Shown: positions 32,079-42,220 of the stretch, piece by piece
Numbering within the stretch: the first letter of the stretch is position 1
Layout: every line of letters starts with the position of its first letter
Source of the DNA: Limnomonas spitsbergensis
Lineage: Eukaryota > Chlorophyta > Chlorophyceae > Chlamydomonadales
Length of the DNA stretch: 64,000 nucleotides
Assembly: GCA_037349105.1 (NCBI GenBank)
Contig: JAYJMM010000019.1
Coordinates: 2,043,501 to 2,107,500 of the forward strand
Direction: 5' to 3'
Made by a program: the position numbers and the translations under genes
The notes under the pieces: model-generated
Told to the model about the DNA's origin: nothing
Seen by the model: the letters and a program-made list of their open reading frames with translations, nothing else
Database searches by the model: none

Positions 32079-32356
32079 ACGCTGCCACTAAGTTCCACCA
32101 GTTGTACCAGGCTGGTCATGGGTGGGACGCACTTGCTTTTGTGGACTGTGTTGTGGGCATTATTGAGAGTTAGTCTCCAGGGTTTCTGAGGCCGGTGCTC
32201 GTCTCTAGTGGAACTCAGGTGTTGGACTTGGTCTTCTTTCCCTTCCCGGCCTCTCCTTTTGTTCCTTCCCCCCTCTCTTCCTTTAAGTTCCTTCTTTACT
32301 CCCTTCTGAACAGTTGGGCGCCCACGCGGCCGAGCTTTGAGGTGTAACGTTATTGA
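32079..32356 (+). mobile_element. 5'-truncated LINE, diverged subfamily
   Basis: TTCCACCAGTTGTACCAGGC, TGGGACGCACTTGCTTTTGT GGACT and TTATTGAGAGTTAG resemble the coding tail of the 37-kb LINE (FQQLYRGRFGWVALALDEDV). A T/C-rich 3' UTR of about 120 bp follows, then the terminal block CAGTTGGGCGCCCACGCGGC and AGGTGTAACGTTATTGACA. The reverse of its 3' UTR appears at 38095-38260. Confidence 0.6.
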
Positions 32357-32823
32357 CAGGCAGCCAAAAGTTATGGGCTACATACGCAGACAACACGCAT
32401 GCCAAGGCCTCTTTCGTCTAGACTTTCGTCTAATCCAGTTTAAAGGCGTCATCCCCACCAGCCACATCATACCTGTCTCTTTGATTTTAATTTTTACAAT
32501 GGGGGGCCGACCGCTGAGCAGCCGCTATCCCCAAGGCTAGATTTGGAGAGCCAGATCCCAGACAGACAAACCAGAAAACGTAGAGCTGGTCCAGCTCAGG
32601 TCAAATGAGCCTCAGAGGAGGGAGAGAGAGCGATACAAAACCCGAAGGCAAGGGAGTACTCTAAAAAGTGAAAGAGGTAAAGAGAGAGCACCTCAATCTA
32701 GGCACTAGGCAACAGGTCGGCAGCTACTTACGGGGCCACCAGGTAGCAGATCGGCTGCTTCTGTCCCGAATGCCCAGAGCTGCCAGCTGGAAAAGTGGTA
32801 GGCAACCAGTGCTGTGCTGATTC

Positions 32824-32957
32824 CGGTCCTCACGGTGGCTGAATTACGTAGCTGAGTTTCAGACTTTCAGCCACCGTAGTTGCAAGGCAAATTTAGCTAC
32901 TTTTGCCAGTAAGAGACTGAAATTACAAACACATTTTCTGAATTACGGCGCAATTGC
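32824..32957 (+). mobile_element. Small MITE-like repeat F, intergenic copy
   Basis: Plus-strand partner of 9672-9793. It contains a perfect 12-bp inverted repeat (ACGGTGGCTGAA at 32834 and TTCAGCCACCGT at 32867) that would form a hairpin. The intron copy has only the left arm in this form. Confidence 0.55.
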
Positions 32958-33229
32958 ACGGCATTGAGCGCAACTGGCTGCAGCCACAGTCTTCCACAAC
33001 TCCACAATCCTGACGATGATAGAATTGGCACCGGATCTTCATGCATGGTGAGTTTTTTTTACAGCAGTGGCCGGCGGAGGGTCATAGGCACACTGCCCAC
33101 TTTCATGCCTCAAATCAAAAACACGTTTGCCAGGATTCAAGGGTTAGGGTCTAATGGATGGGATTCAAGGGGTAGGGTTTAAGGGTAAGAAATATCGAGG
33201 CTGTGAAAATTATAAGGCATGCAGTGCCC

Positions 33230-34200
33230 CCCCAAGCACAAATGCAGTATGCATGCAATTAGGTGCACATCCCCTGAAGCTGCCAAGCCACTCGGTGGAA
33301 TCGCAGGCTGCGGGTAGCGGCAGTGAAAACAGGCAAATTGCGGGCAGCAGAAGGCAATGTGAACACAGGCCATGCGTGCTAGCAGCATAAGGCCATGAGG
33401 TGAACAACCCTCGTGGCCACCAATCTGTTTAGAGACATCATGGGCTGTAGGCACTGGGCAGCGGGAGTGAAAACATGCAACGTTTTAAGTGCATACATGT
33501 ATGCTGGCAGCACAAGGCATTGTGAAAACAGGCAATGTGAACACAGGCATTGTGAAAACAGGCTAGGCGTCTGGCAGCATCAGGCAATGAGGTGAGCATC
33601 CCTTGTGGCCACCAATCTGTTCAGAGACATCATGGGCTGAGGGCACTGGGCAGCTGGTGTGAAAATTGGCAACGCATCAAGTGGAGGCATGAGTGTTCGC
33701 AGCAGAAGATGGCCATGGGGTGAGCATCCCCCATGGCCACCAAAATGTTCAAAGGAATCGCGGGCTGTGGGCGGCAGTAGTGAAAAATAGGCAGCGCATC
33801 AAGTGCAGACATGTGCCTTGGCAATCCATGCGGCCATTAAGCCGTTCAGGTGTCTTAGGATGTGGGCACTGGGCGGCACTAGGGTTGGTGGGCAACGCTT
33901 CAGGTGCATGGAAGAGTATCACGGTAGCCGGAGGTTATGAGGGTGTCTGTGTCCCCCTCAGCTGCAACACAGTGAAAGGAAATCGCGGGCCATGGGCAGC
34001 ATAAGTCAAAATTGGCAAAGCATGAAGTGTGGACTTGAGTGTTGGCAGCAAAAAGCAAAGAGGTGCGTCTCCACCGTGGCCGCCTAGCTGTTTAAAGTGG
34101 AATCACGGGATGTGGGCAGCAGTAGAGAAAGTAAGCAAGGCAAGAAGTGCTGGCGTGAGTGTTGGCAGCAGGCAATGAGGTAGGCATCCTCCGCGGCTGT
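33230..34200. repeat. Degenerate satellite-like array, period about 120-190 bp
   Basis: Blocks such as GGCAATGAGGTGAGCATCCC, GTGGCCACCAATCTGTTCAG, AGACATCATGGGCTGNGGGC ACTGGGCAGC and AGTGAAAACAGGCAA recur about seven times with strong decay and uneven spacing. No coding sequence is present. Confidence 0.7.
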
Positions 34201-34229
34201 GGAGTCTTGGTGACAAGCACCTTCAGTCC

Positions 34230-34740
34230 CGACAAGATGCACTATACCTGACAGCTTTTAGTCCCCAATATGATAGATAACATCGGACAGCTTTTAGTCC
34301 CCACTCTTGAACATGCAAGACATGTGACACTTGGTAGGCATTCATAGTCCCCGACATGCATAATCACGTGTAAGAGCAGTCCTGTTGCACATCGAAACAT
34401 GCATGATCATATATTCATAAAGCATGGCAGCTGGTGGACACCTTAAGTCCCCAACATGGAGCACTACATGTGAGAGCTAGTAGAAGCTCTTAGCCCCATT
34501 CCGTTGCCCTGCTGCACATCGAAACATGCACATATGCAAGATCAGGCAATCCTGTGGCATGGCAGATGGAAGGCACTCTTACGCCTTGCCATGCAATACT
34601 GCAAGTGACAGCAGGCCGGCACGCCCTGTCCCCACCATTTAGTGCTACATGTGAGAGCTGGTAGGAGCTCTGAACCCCATCCTGCAGTCCTACCGCACAT
34701 GGAAACATGGTGGACCATGCGGGGCCAAAAGTGAACCGCT
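34230..34740. repeat. Second degenerate array, AGTCCCC/ACATGCA motifs
   Basis: CTTTTAGTCCCCAAYATG, GTTGCACATCGAAACATGCA and TACATGTGAGAGCTGGTAG recur about four to five times at roughly 100-170-bp intervals. It directly precedes the tRNA gene on the plus strand. Confidence 0.6.
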
Positions 34741-34773
34741 CTCAGTCCAACATATGTAGGAAGCCATTGAAAA

Positions 34774-34845
34774 GGGGGGCTGCGGGAATCGAACCCACGA
34801 CCTCTTGCACCCAAAGCGAGAATCATGCCACTAGACCAAGCCCCC
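34774..34845 (-). tRNA. tRNA-Pro (anticodon UGG)
   Basis: Read on the minus strand, a 72-nt cloverleaf. The acceptor GGGGGCT pairs with AGCCCCC and the discriminator is C. The D arm contains the A box (TGGTCTAGTGGCATG). The anticodon loop is TTTGGGT, giving anticodon TGG. The T arm has the B box GGTTCGATTCC. There is no intron and no encoded CCA. TTTTC follows as a possible Pol III terminator. The sequence closely follows eukaryotic nuclear tRNA-Pro. One C-A mismatch sits in the anticodon stem (CTCGC against GCAAG). Confidence 0.9.
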
Positions 34846-36744
34846 TATTTGTCATGTGTACTAGACGTTTCAGACGATCATTATCTAGTAAAGCAAGTGT
34901 GTCGCTGAGGCAGTCCAGTCAAGCACCATTCGACAATAATTCTGCATACCGGTAACCAGGAAGACCACATCCATGATGTGACCCAAGGGGTATTTGCAAC
35001 TGCATGTAAGGTGTACCAGCCCATGCCAACCTCGCATGCGTTTCAAAATGCGGTGTTTCAGGAGTACCTTGCAGTGCACGAACAGGCCAAGTGTATGTGG
35101 CGAGGTGTGCACCCATCACACTGTCCTCATTGGAGATGTCAATGAAGAGATGACACATGCTTCAGGATCTCAATATGAACATGTACCGTAGTGACCATGG
35201 GGTCTAAGAAAATGGAGTCCTTTAAACTGGTTAGCTAAGCAAAGGAATGATAGGAAAAAAATATAACAGATCATGTGAAGATTGAGAAAGGCTGAAGATT
35301 AACTGGACAGCCATCATCTGCAGCTACAGTGACAAATGAAGGTGTCGGCACCAGGGAGGAATGTATGGTTTTTTAAGGTGAATTTTCGGATTTTCCAGCA
35401 GGAAAATCTGTACGGGTGGTGCAGGCTACAATTCTCAGTCCTTGAGTGGTTGTTTTGGATCAGGATGATGCAGCAGTGGAATTTCGAATTTGGGATTATT
35501 TGACACTACCGGTAATGTTGAACAGTAGAGGAACAGAGGATGGATGGACGGACGGCGCACCCCTATATTCTTCATAAACTTGGCACTTCCATGTTCTCAC
35601 ACATGTTTTTTAATCCAGTGAGGAAAAGAATTTAGTTGTTCCTGTGTTGGGCAGAGATGGGCATGCAAGTAAGGTGGGGCAGCACCGCAGCAGGCCAGCA
35701 GCTGCAGCAGATGCTGCGACAGGGGGACAGGGGCAGCAGGTAGGATAGGGAGGAATGGAAAGGATGAAGAAGCTGTCCCAACATCGTTACCTCAATTTCA
35801 GACCAGGGCAGGGATAATGAGAGGGACAGTTGGCGGAAGAGGCGACTATCAAAGTTTGAGCAGTGTGGGCGTTGGCATACTAGAATCTAACTCTCACAAC
35901 CCGAGTTTGAGGAAATACAATACAATACAATACAATACAGGTGACTGTCGTATGGGGACAACGATAGAATCTAACGTTATGAGATGATGGATGAAGGTTG
36001 TGGTGCACACAGCCCCGTCCAAGTAAGCCGGAGCCGCTGCGCTCGCTGGATCATGAGTGCGCGGTATTCTGGGAACCCATACAAAACGTTTTGGTGACTA
36101 TGCTGATGCGATGCCATTTGGAAAGGGTGCTCACAGGACCTTCGTGGCGAAAGCAATCATACGCTGCTCGTGAGCAAACGCATGTTCTCAGTTCATTCTC
36201 ACCTTGACAGTTGACGCAACTTACAATTTGACGTCGTCACCAATCGTCGAGACTGCGGAGAAACAGCGCACGCTTTCCAAGACCATCCGTGAATCCCCGA
36301 GCGATTCTCTACGACACGAATACAGCTTGGGATAAAGAAGCGTGCGTGACGTCAGCATGCCTCAGCCTCCCGAGTCCTCACATACCACGCCTCGCTCCCT
36401 GGAATTGAATGGCCTGATAGTGGGGCAGAACAAACACTCCGCGTCACCTCAACGAGGCTGAAAATATATAATGTATGATGTTTATTGCGAAGTGGGATAG
36501 TTTTTGACGATGGGAATCACCATGACACCTTTCCTGTATCACCCGCTGGTGGAGAGGATGAATTTGAGAACGCGAGGTGAGGCTTGAACAAGGGCTCTCA
36601 ATTGTGGGCATGCCGAACGCTTGTTGGATGCGACGAAAATGGCGTGATCAACGCCCGACCCAGGCCCGACCCATCATTGGGAAGCCCTAGCTGCCTGTCA
36701 GTCTCGCTGCCCTGGCCTGTAGACCCCGAGGCGCAGTCTCGACA
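34846..36744. other. Intergenic, no gene recognised
   Basis: There are no convincing exons on either strand. A short ATACA microsatellite (about five units) lies at 35915-35939. Longest open frames are under 80 codons and show no family features. Confidence 0.6.
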
Positions 36745-36847
36745 ACACAAAACCCGGAAACAAAACCGTCAAAGGTTTAGAAATTAGAATGGTGCATATG
36801 CCCGTTGTTCTAATTCCGTGACGGTTTTGTGCCCGGGTTTCGTGTCA
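36745..36847. repeat. Imperfect palindrome of about 100 bp at the LINE 5' border
   Basis: The left arm CAAAACCCGGAAACAAAACC, GTCAAAGG and AATTAGAA is mirrored by the right arm TTCTAATTCCGTGACGGTTT TGTGCCCGGGTTT, with a 15-20-bp loop around TGCATATGCCC. Arms are about 40 bp with a few mismatches and one bulge. It could be a foldback/MITE, or an insertion by-product where the LINE was truncated. Confidence 0.75.
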
Positions 36848-37701
36848 CAGGTACGAGGTATCTACAGATGCCAGCTTCCTCCAGCATCTGCGCCATCAGC
36901 CATGCTGCAGGGCTACCTCCGTCCGCTGCCAGTTGGGGGGTCACGAGGGAGCTGCAGATCCAGCCGTTACAGCGAAGTTGGTGGCAGCATGTACTTCGCT
37001 TCTACAACGCCGCAGTCGCACCAGCAGCACAGCAAGACAGCCCACTCATGGTCGCAGCCATGGCGGCCGACATGCAGCTCGCTGACAGGCAGGCCACCGG
37101 AGGGCGCATTTGGTGCAGTGAATTGCTAGGTGCTTTGGAAGAGTTGGAGCTGGGATCAGCCGTCCCCAACTTGCGTCAGACAGCGACGGACATGCAGCCG
37201 CTACCTGTCCCAGAGGTGTTAGCGCTAGTTGATGCCGCATACGAGCGGGCGCAGCTAGACGCAACAGGCAGAGGGGACCCCAGAGATCCTGCCACTGAAC
37301 ACAGGTCTGCGGCCGCCTACCACACCTGGTTTCAGTCCAAGGCGGGCGCCGTGCTGGCGCAGGCCAGGGGCCGCACCAGTCGAAGGGAGTGTGCTTGCGT
37401 GCGCACGAACTTAAGGCTGCGGCCCGGCGCCGTCAGCACGGCTGACACTCGAGGACGGCGCAGTGGTCAGCAGCGTGACGGACAGTCTTGCCAACGGTAT
37501 TGGGCTAGGGGAGACGGCGAGCATGTGGAGGATGCGCTGCATGTCTGTTTCCACTGCCCTAGCGTGAAGGAGAGGCTTAGAGAGAGAGGTTGGGCAGGCC
37601 CTCCGGCGGGCGCCACAGACTTTCAACAGTTGTATCGGGGCAGGTTTGGATGGGTGGCTCTGGCTTTAGATGAGGACGTCGTACGCTTTGTTGAGGCCTA
37701 G
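36829..37701 (+). pseudogene. LINE reverse-transcriptase polyprotein, C-terminal 290-codon remnant
   Basis: The open frame matches the region after the RT domain of non-LTR retrotransposons. It has the post-RT motif LQRSWWQHVLRFYNA, then a Cys/His zinc-binding tail (SCQRYW, EDALHVCFHCPSVKERLRER) and a WVALALDEDVVRFVEA end. RT catalytic motifs and any endonuclease lie upstream in a full element and are absent. There is no genuine start codon; the frame simply enters from the palindrome. A member of this family generated most LINE 3' ends in the window. It is a dead copy by truncation. Confidence 0.85.
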
Positions 37702-37911
37702 TTTTGTTGCTTTTTTCTTTACCTTCTTGGGGAATAGACTTTACAGGGGCAAGGATTCTTCGGGCTGCCTTTTTCTTTTGGGGGGTATCTCCTTTGTGTT
37801 CTTCTCCTTCTTTCCCCCTTCCCTTAACTTTCTTTTCTTCCAACGGGACAGTTGGGTGACCGCGTGGCCGAGCCTTTTTGAGCAGGGCCCAGAGGTGTAA
37901 TGTCATTGACA
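36848..37911 (+). mobile_element. 5'-truncated LINE (family A), best copy in window
   Basis: The coding remnant is followed by a 210-bp 3' UTR: TTCTTGGGGAATAGACTTTA, a T/C-rich tract, CAACGGGACAGTTGGGTGAC, then the terminal block GAGCCTTTTTGAGCAGGGCC CAGAGGTGTAATGTCATTGA ending near 37911. It lacks a poly(A) tail; the 3' terminus is instead a conserved GTCATTGACA. Family members share this terminus and differ in the 5' truncation point, as expected of target-primed reverse transcription. Confidence 0.85.
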
Positions 37912-37997
37912 GGTGCCTACCCCTCTTCACATCATTTCTTCAGGTTCCTGTCTGACTTGGCGAAATGAGAGTCATGAGACCCGTGGAGTCCATGAGT

Positions 37998-38260
37998 CGA
38001 GGCTTGGCCGCGTGGGCGCCCAACTGTCCCGTTAGATGCCAGTCAATGACGTTCCACCTCTCTGCCTTACTGAAATGAAGCTGGAGTCCATGTGTCAATA
38101 ACGTTACTCCTCTGGGCCCGCTCAAAGCTCGGCCACGTGGGCGCCCAACTGTTCAAAAGGGAGAAAAGAAGAAACTAATAGGAAGAGGGTGAGAAAGGAA
38201 CAAAAGGAAAGGCCGGGAAGGCAGAGAAGACCAAGTCGATGAGTGTGTGGCCCTGCTGGC
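37998..38260 (-). mobile_element. Two LINE 3' ends in reverse orientation
   Basis: 38000-38090 has GGCTTGGCCGCGTGGGCGCC CAACTGTCCCG and then a variant B terminus (CAATGACGTTCCACCTCTCT, TGAAATGAAGCTGG). 38095-38260 has AATAACGTTACTCCTCTGGG, GTGGGCGCCCAACTGTTCAA, then the purine-rich reverse of the 32.2-kb 3' UTR. The two are separate insertions. Confidence 0.65.
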
Positions 38261-38261
38261 A

Positions 38262-40805
38262 TGGTGGTGCGAGTCAGAGTTTATGAACACCATTTCTTTC
38301 TCTCTTTCATAGCTTTTCCTACCCACCAGTCAGGTGGACGTCCACGCAACGCCATTTTATTTCATAGACCACAACCATAAGGAGGTTTGGCTAAGCAAGT
38401 CTGGAAGGCTCGGGGAATTGTGCGTGGGCTGGTCATGTCACGGTTTTATATTATCAATATTGTACCGTAGACATTTTGTGCCTTCGCGCGAGGCAAGTCA
38501 TACTAGTTTTGTTAACCACAGGGCAAAAAGTAGTTTTCATTAAGCCGCAAGGGCCAATACCGGTAGTAGTTAAATCTTAAACCGCAAAGCCTCTATAATG
38601 GAAAGCTGGCGCTGTGTTAGCAAGACAAGGCGTAACAACTGCAGGGGTAGGTGGGACGCATAGAGCATGACAACAAGAATACTGGTACTGTTGTGGGAAA
38701 TTGTTAGGTATTTGTCCGGTGAAGGTACTCACATGAGAAAATTTCAGATTTGAATCATTAAGTTAAGCCGTGCAACCCTTTAATGATTAATTAATAAACC
38801 GCGTGTTATTCCGAACAGGCCAATTAACATTACACGGTGCAAAGGCAAAGGACGTGTACTGTACACTGTAAAAGTGAGTCTAGTCAAAAAGCTATGAACA
38901 ATATACTAGTAAGAATGGTAAGACATCACTGATTGGCATGATTAGGAGCCAATGACCGGAAACCATGGTGGGCAGCATGGACGCCGGGCTTAGGCCCTTG
39001 ATGCTATGCAAGCAAATGGCTAAAACTTGCCGCCCCTTCATACCTGGGCGGCAAGTTGAGCCATGGACACTCTCTCCTTTCTTTTCTCTCGTTCCTTCTC
39101 TCCTGAGTATCCTAGCAGACTTTTTGTTTGCCGACGTGGCCGGGCTTTGTTTTTGAGTTGAGCCCAGAGGTGTAACATCATGAACATACATTCAAGCAGA
39201 ATGCTGTGGCTTTACATCGCATCTCATTTATTTTTGGGGCCCAAGATCCCACTTTTGAGGGGGAGAAGGGCGTTCGTGTGCAGAAAGTGGCTACAATGCG
39301 AGAGCATGTGGTCTGAATCCCCAGTGCGAGCAGGCGGTTGTTGAAGTTTGCTATACGTGTTCATTGTTGGGGGTTCAGGAGGGCGACAGTTTTTTTTAGT
39401 GCGCACCAGAATTCCATTGTGGAGCCACTGGGCAGCCACCACTAAGCCGATGGGAACCAAACCTAGACAAGCCAGCGGCCGGTAGCCCAAGCAGCAGGGA
39501 TGGCTAAACCAGTCCCCCTTCGTCATAGGCCGAGGGTGGCCTCGCCCTCTCCCTCTCAGAGTTTTAGGCATGCATGGCTTAGTGGCTATGTTTGCTTGAA
39601 TAGCAGGCTAGGCCGCAGACATATGATGACATGAACTACAGTGCAGCAGTCAGGGGCAGCACAGAAGCTAACAGGAAGATGTATCCGATTTTTCTGCACG
39701 AATAAGAGGAAGATTGCAGGCACCCTGCCGCCTTGCATGCACGCATGCATGCAGGGAACAGGGGCAAGACTCGCAAATTGCAATATGGCATCGTCGCTTG
39801 GACAGAGATCTGGCCTCGGAAGAATTTTTCCAATCTTACAGCTTACCATAGTGGCGAAAGACTGCTCCATATTGATGTGCCGGTGATTCGACGTCGAGCT
39901 CGTCCGTCGAAATGCCGAAAGCTTCCATGGGTGGCTCAGAAAGAACAAGCGGGCTTACGGCATGGCTCCGACCCCTGGAGACGCAGCTGTCACACTAGCA
40001 GCCCAAAATGTCTGAGCTATACACGCATGTCAAGGCTTCTCTCATCAAATCCAGTCTTATGGCGTCGTATGCGCCCACCTGATTCGGAGATTCGAACTGC
40101 CGATCTGCTGTGTGACAGGCCGTCGGGAACTTGGCCCCACTGCAAGTCAAGGGGACTAGGTCTATACAGCCCTTACAGAGGCTGATACGGATAGGTCGGG
40201 AGCACGAATCCCGTTACCCACCATATGAAGGTCGTAGGGCATTCGGCATCCGCGATCCGTGAGAGGGACACCTTCATGATCGAGGTGTGGCGTGATGCAC
40301 CGTGTGATGTCAAAATGTGTCATCAGGGTTGGTATACATGGTACGTCTGTATGTGTTGGTCATGGTCCCTAAGCGATTGTCGTGTTCAGAGATAGAGCTC
40401 TGGTCGTGATGATGTCGTGATCCTCTGTTGCCGAAACATTCAATTGTTTTGCAATTTTGCCAACGACTTTACGTCACGACCACCCTATCTCACTCAGGGC
40501 CTTACATTTAACCTCTTGATTTAGGTATGCAAAGGAAACTGTTACCCCGCCATGGCGCCCCACTAGATAGAGCACACTTTACTTACCCCCAGAAGCCCTC
40601 CCAGGGACGGCTGCGAACGTCTCCCCTGCCTCCAGGTGCTCGTTTGCATGGCCTTATTCACCTGCTTGCCTGATAAGGAAAGCAGCCTTGGCGGAGCATG
40701 CTCCAGCACCGCTGAAATCCGAAATGTTCAGGACAGTGGTTATTTTAAGGCACGATATGTCGTGAATCACGATAAATCGGGGGTAAATCGACGCTGGCCG
40801 GCACG
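38262..40805. other. Intergenic, LINE end plus unassigned sequence
   Basis: Apart from the LINE end at 39055-39185 I see no gene. A tRNA-like B box (GCAGTTCGAATCTCC on the minus strand, near 40085-40105) and a tRNA-Asp-like CCTGTCACAC nearby suggest a decayed tRNA-derived repeat; the cloverleaf does not close. Open frames here are short and unremarkable. Confidence 0.5.
39055..39185 (+). mobile_element. LINE 3'-end fragment (variant B)
   Basis: Contains a pyrimidine-rich leader, GACTTTTTGTTTGCCGACGT, GGCCGGGCTTTG and GCCCAGAGGTGTAACATCAT. It pairs with 1197-1300 as the same subfamily. Confidence 0.55.
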
Positions 40806-41646
40806 ATGAAACCGGTTTTCGCATTTTCCACTTGTGACTGCCGATATTGCCTCTCAAACTGCCACTCCGACGCTAGGGGTGAAATGTCTGATAAAGCTTT
40901 GAAAGGCCATAGCGATGGCGCTTGGAGGACAGTTAAAGGCTGTGGGACGAATGCCGCCTTCCAAGAATCTTACTTCGAAGACGGTGATTCGCGAAGGGAG
41001 TGGCTGATTGATCGCGGTTTTAACGACAGCTTGAACAAGTACATGTGGCAATGCAAGTTCTGCAACGTGAACAGCGGGACTTTGAAGGACACAATCGTCA
41101 AGCACGAACGAACAGAACGCCATCAGAAAAATCTAGCGGAGTTCAAGGTCAAGACGGCAGCTAGGCAGAACTTTGCAGCTATATATTGCAGCAGGCTTCG
41201 AATCTGATGTTGCACGCAAACAAGCCAGAGATGCATGTCCTCTCCCGGGCAGTGCTGCAGAAGCTGCTCCAGGGGCGCCCCATCTCTGGTCGCCAATGAC
41301 ACTCTGGGAGATCGTGGAGGTCATCGACTCGGTCATCATGGCACGGGAGCGAAAGCTGTTGCCGGCGTCCCCTTTCTACGCGGATGGGCAGCCCCTCTTT
41401 CAGACAACCCTCTGTCAGACGTTCTGGACGCACATCGAGGCAGTGCCAGCTAGAGCCGCTGCTATGAAGCAGTGGATCCTGCTGGCTCAGCTTATCTTCG
41501 TCATGGTCCCGGGGTCGGTGGAGGAGGAGCGGATGTTCCCAGCCATGAAGTATATCAAGAACCCACAGCGGAACAGCTTGCAGCAGAAATCCTCGGTTCA
41601 CTATAAATCTGAGCTTTTAGAGAGTCGAAAAAAAGAGGCACTATAA
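40806..41646 (+). pseudogene. hAT-type transposase remnant, catalytic core deleted
   Basis: Two overlapping frames. The first (40806-41207) has a BED-like zinc finger: WQCKFC then KHERTERH (C-x2-C...H-x6-H). The second (41173-41646) carries the hAT C-terminal dimerisation motif VPGSVEEERMFPAMKYIKNP then QRNSLQQ. In intact hAT transposases about 300-500 residues, including the catalytic acids, separate these parts. Here they meet near 41170-41230 with a frame change. This is therefore an internally deleted, non-autonomous copy. I did not find clear terminal inverted repeats or an 8-bp duplication. Confidence 0.75.
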
Positions 41647-41830
41647 AATGAAGCTTTGTCTAAATCCTTAAAATAAGCACTGGTTCAGGAGGGGTGTGCT
41701 CATAGAAGCGTGCCCTATAATTAGCATTGGCGGTAAGCATGCCAGGATACAGCCGATACAACACACTGGTGATGGCTATAGGCTGGGACCATGATTCATC
41801 TGTACGGGCAGTGGGCACAGGGAGGGTTCT

Positions 41831-41935
41831 TACCGTATCCAGAGAGTACCGTATCCAGAGATTACCGTATCCAGAGATTACCGTATCCAGAGAGTACCGT
41901 ATCCAGAGAGTACCGTATCCAGAGAGTACCAAGTG
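41831..41935. repeat. 16-bp tandem repeat, 6 units
   Basis: The unit is TACCGTATCCAGAGAG (alternating with TACCGTATCCAGAGAT). The array is nearly perfect and lies 180 bp downstream of the hAT remnant, possibly within its old 3' sub-terminal region. Confidence 0.9.
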
Positions 41936-42220
41936 CTTGACCGCTAACATAATTACATGAATGTATAGAAACCAAATCAAGCAACAAAGCAAACGTAAAG
42001 AGCCTTTTGTAAAGTCCAAGCAAAATAAAGTATACAACAAAAGCAGAGCGAGCGAGCTCTGCAAAGCCCCGATCGCCCACAGCTCCAGCTATGGCTGAAC
42101 TAGCTGGGTCCTTTCTCCATGTCCAACTCCTCGACATTGTTCAAAAACGTCGGCAGGCTGAACTAGCCAGGCATGCCCCCCAGCCCCACCAGGGATAGCA
42201 AAGACCCTCTATCAGCCCCA

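Noticed and set aside
38331..38543. 69-codon frame with a lipase-like feel (FYFIDHNHKEVWLS)
   Set aside because: Too short, with no catalytic motif and no adjoining exon that could be joined in phase.
40080..40180. Possible tRNA-Asp on the minus strand
   Set aside because: A CCTGTCACAC loop and a GTTCGAATCTCC box are present, but acceptor and anticodon stems do not pair. At most a decayed tRNA-derived repeat.
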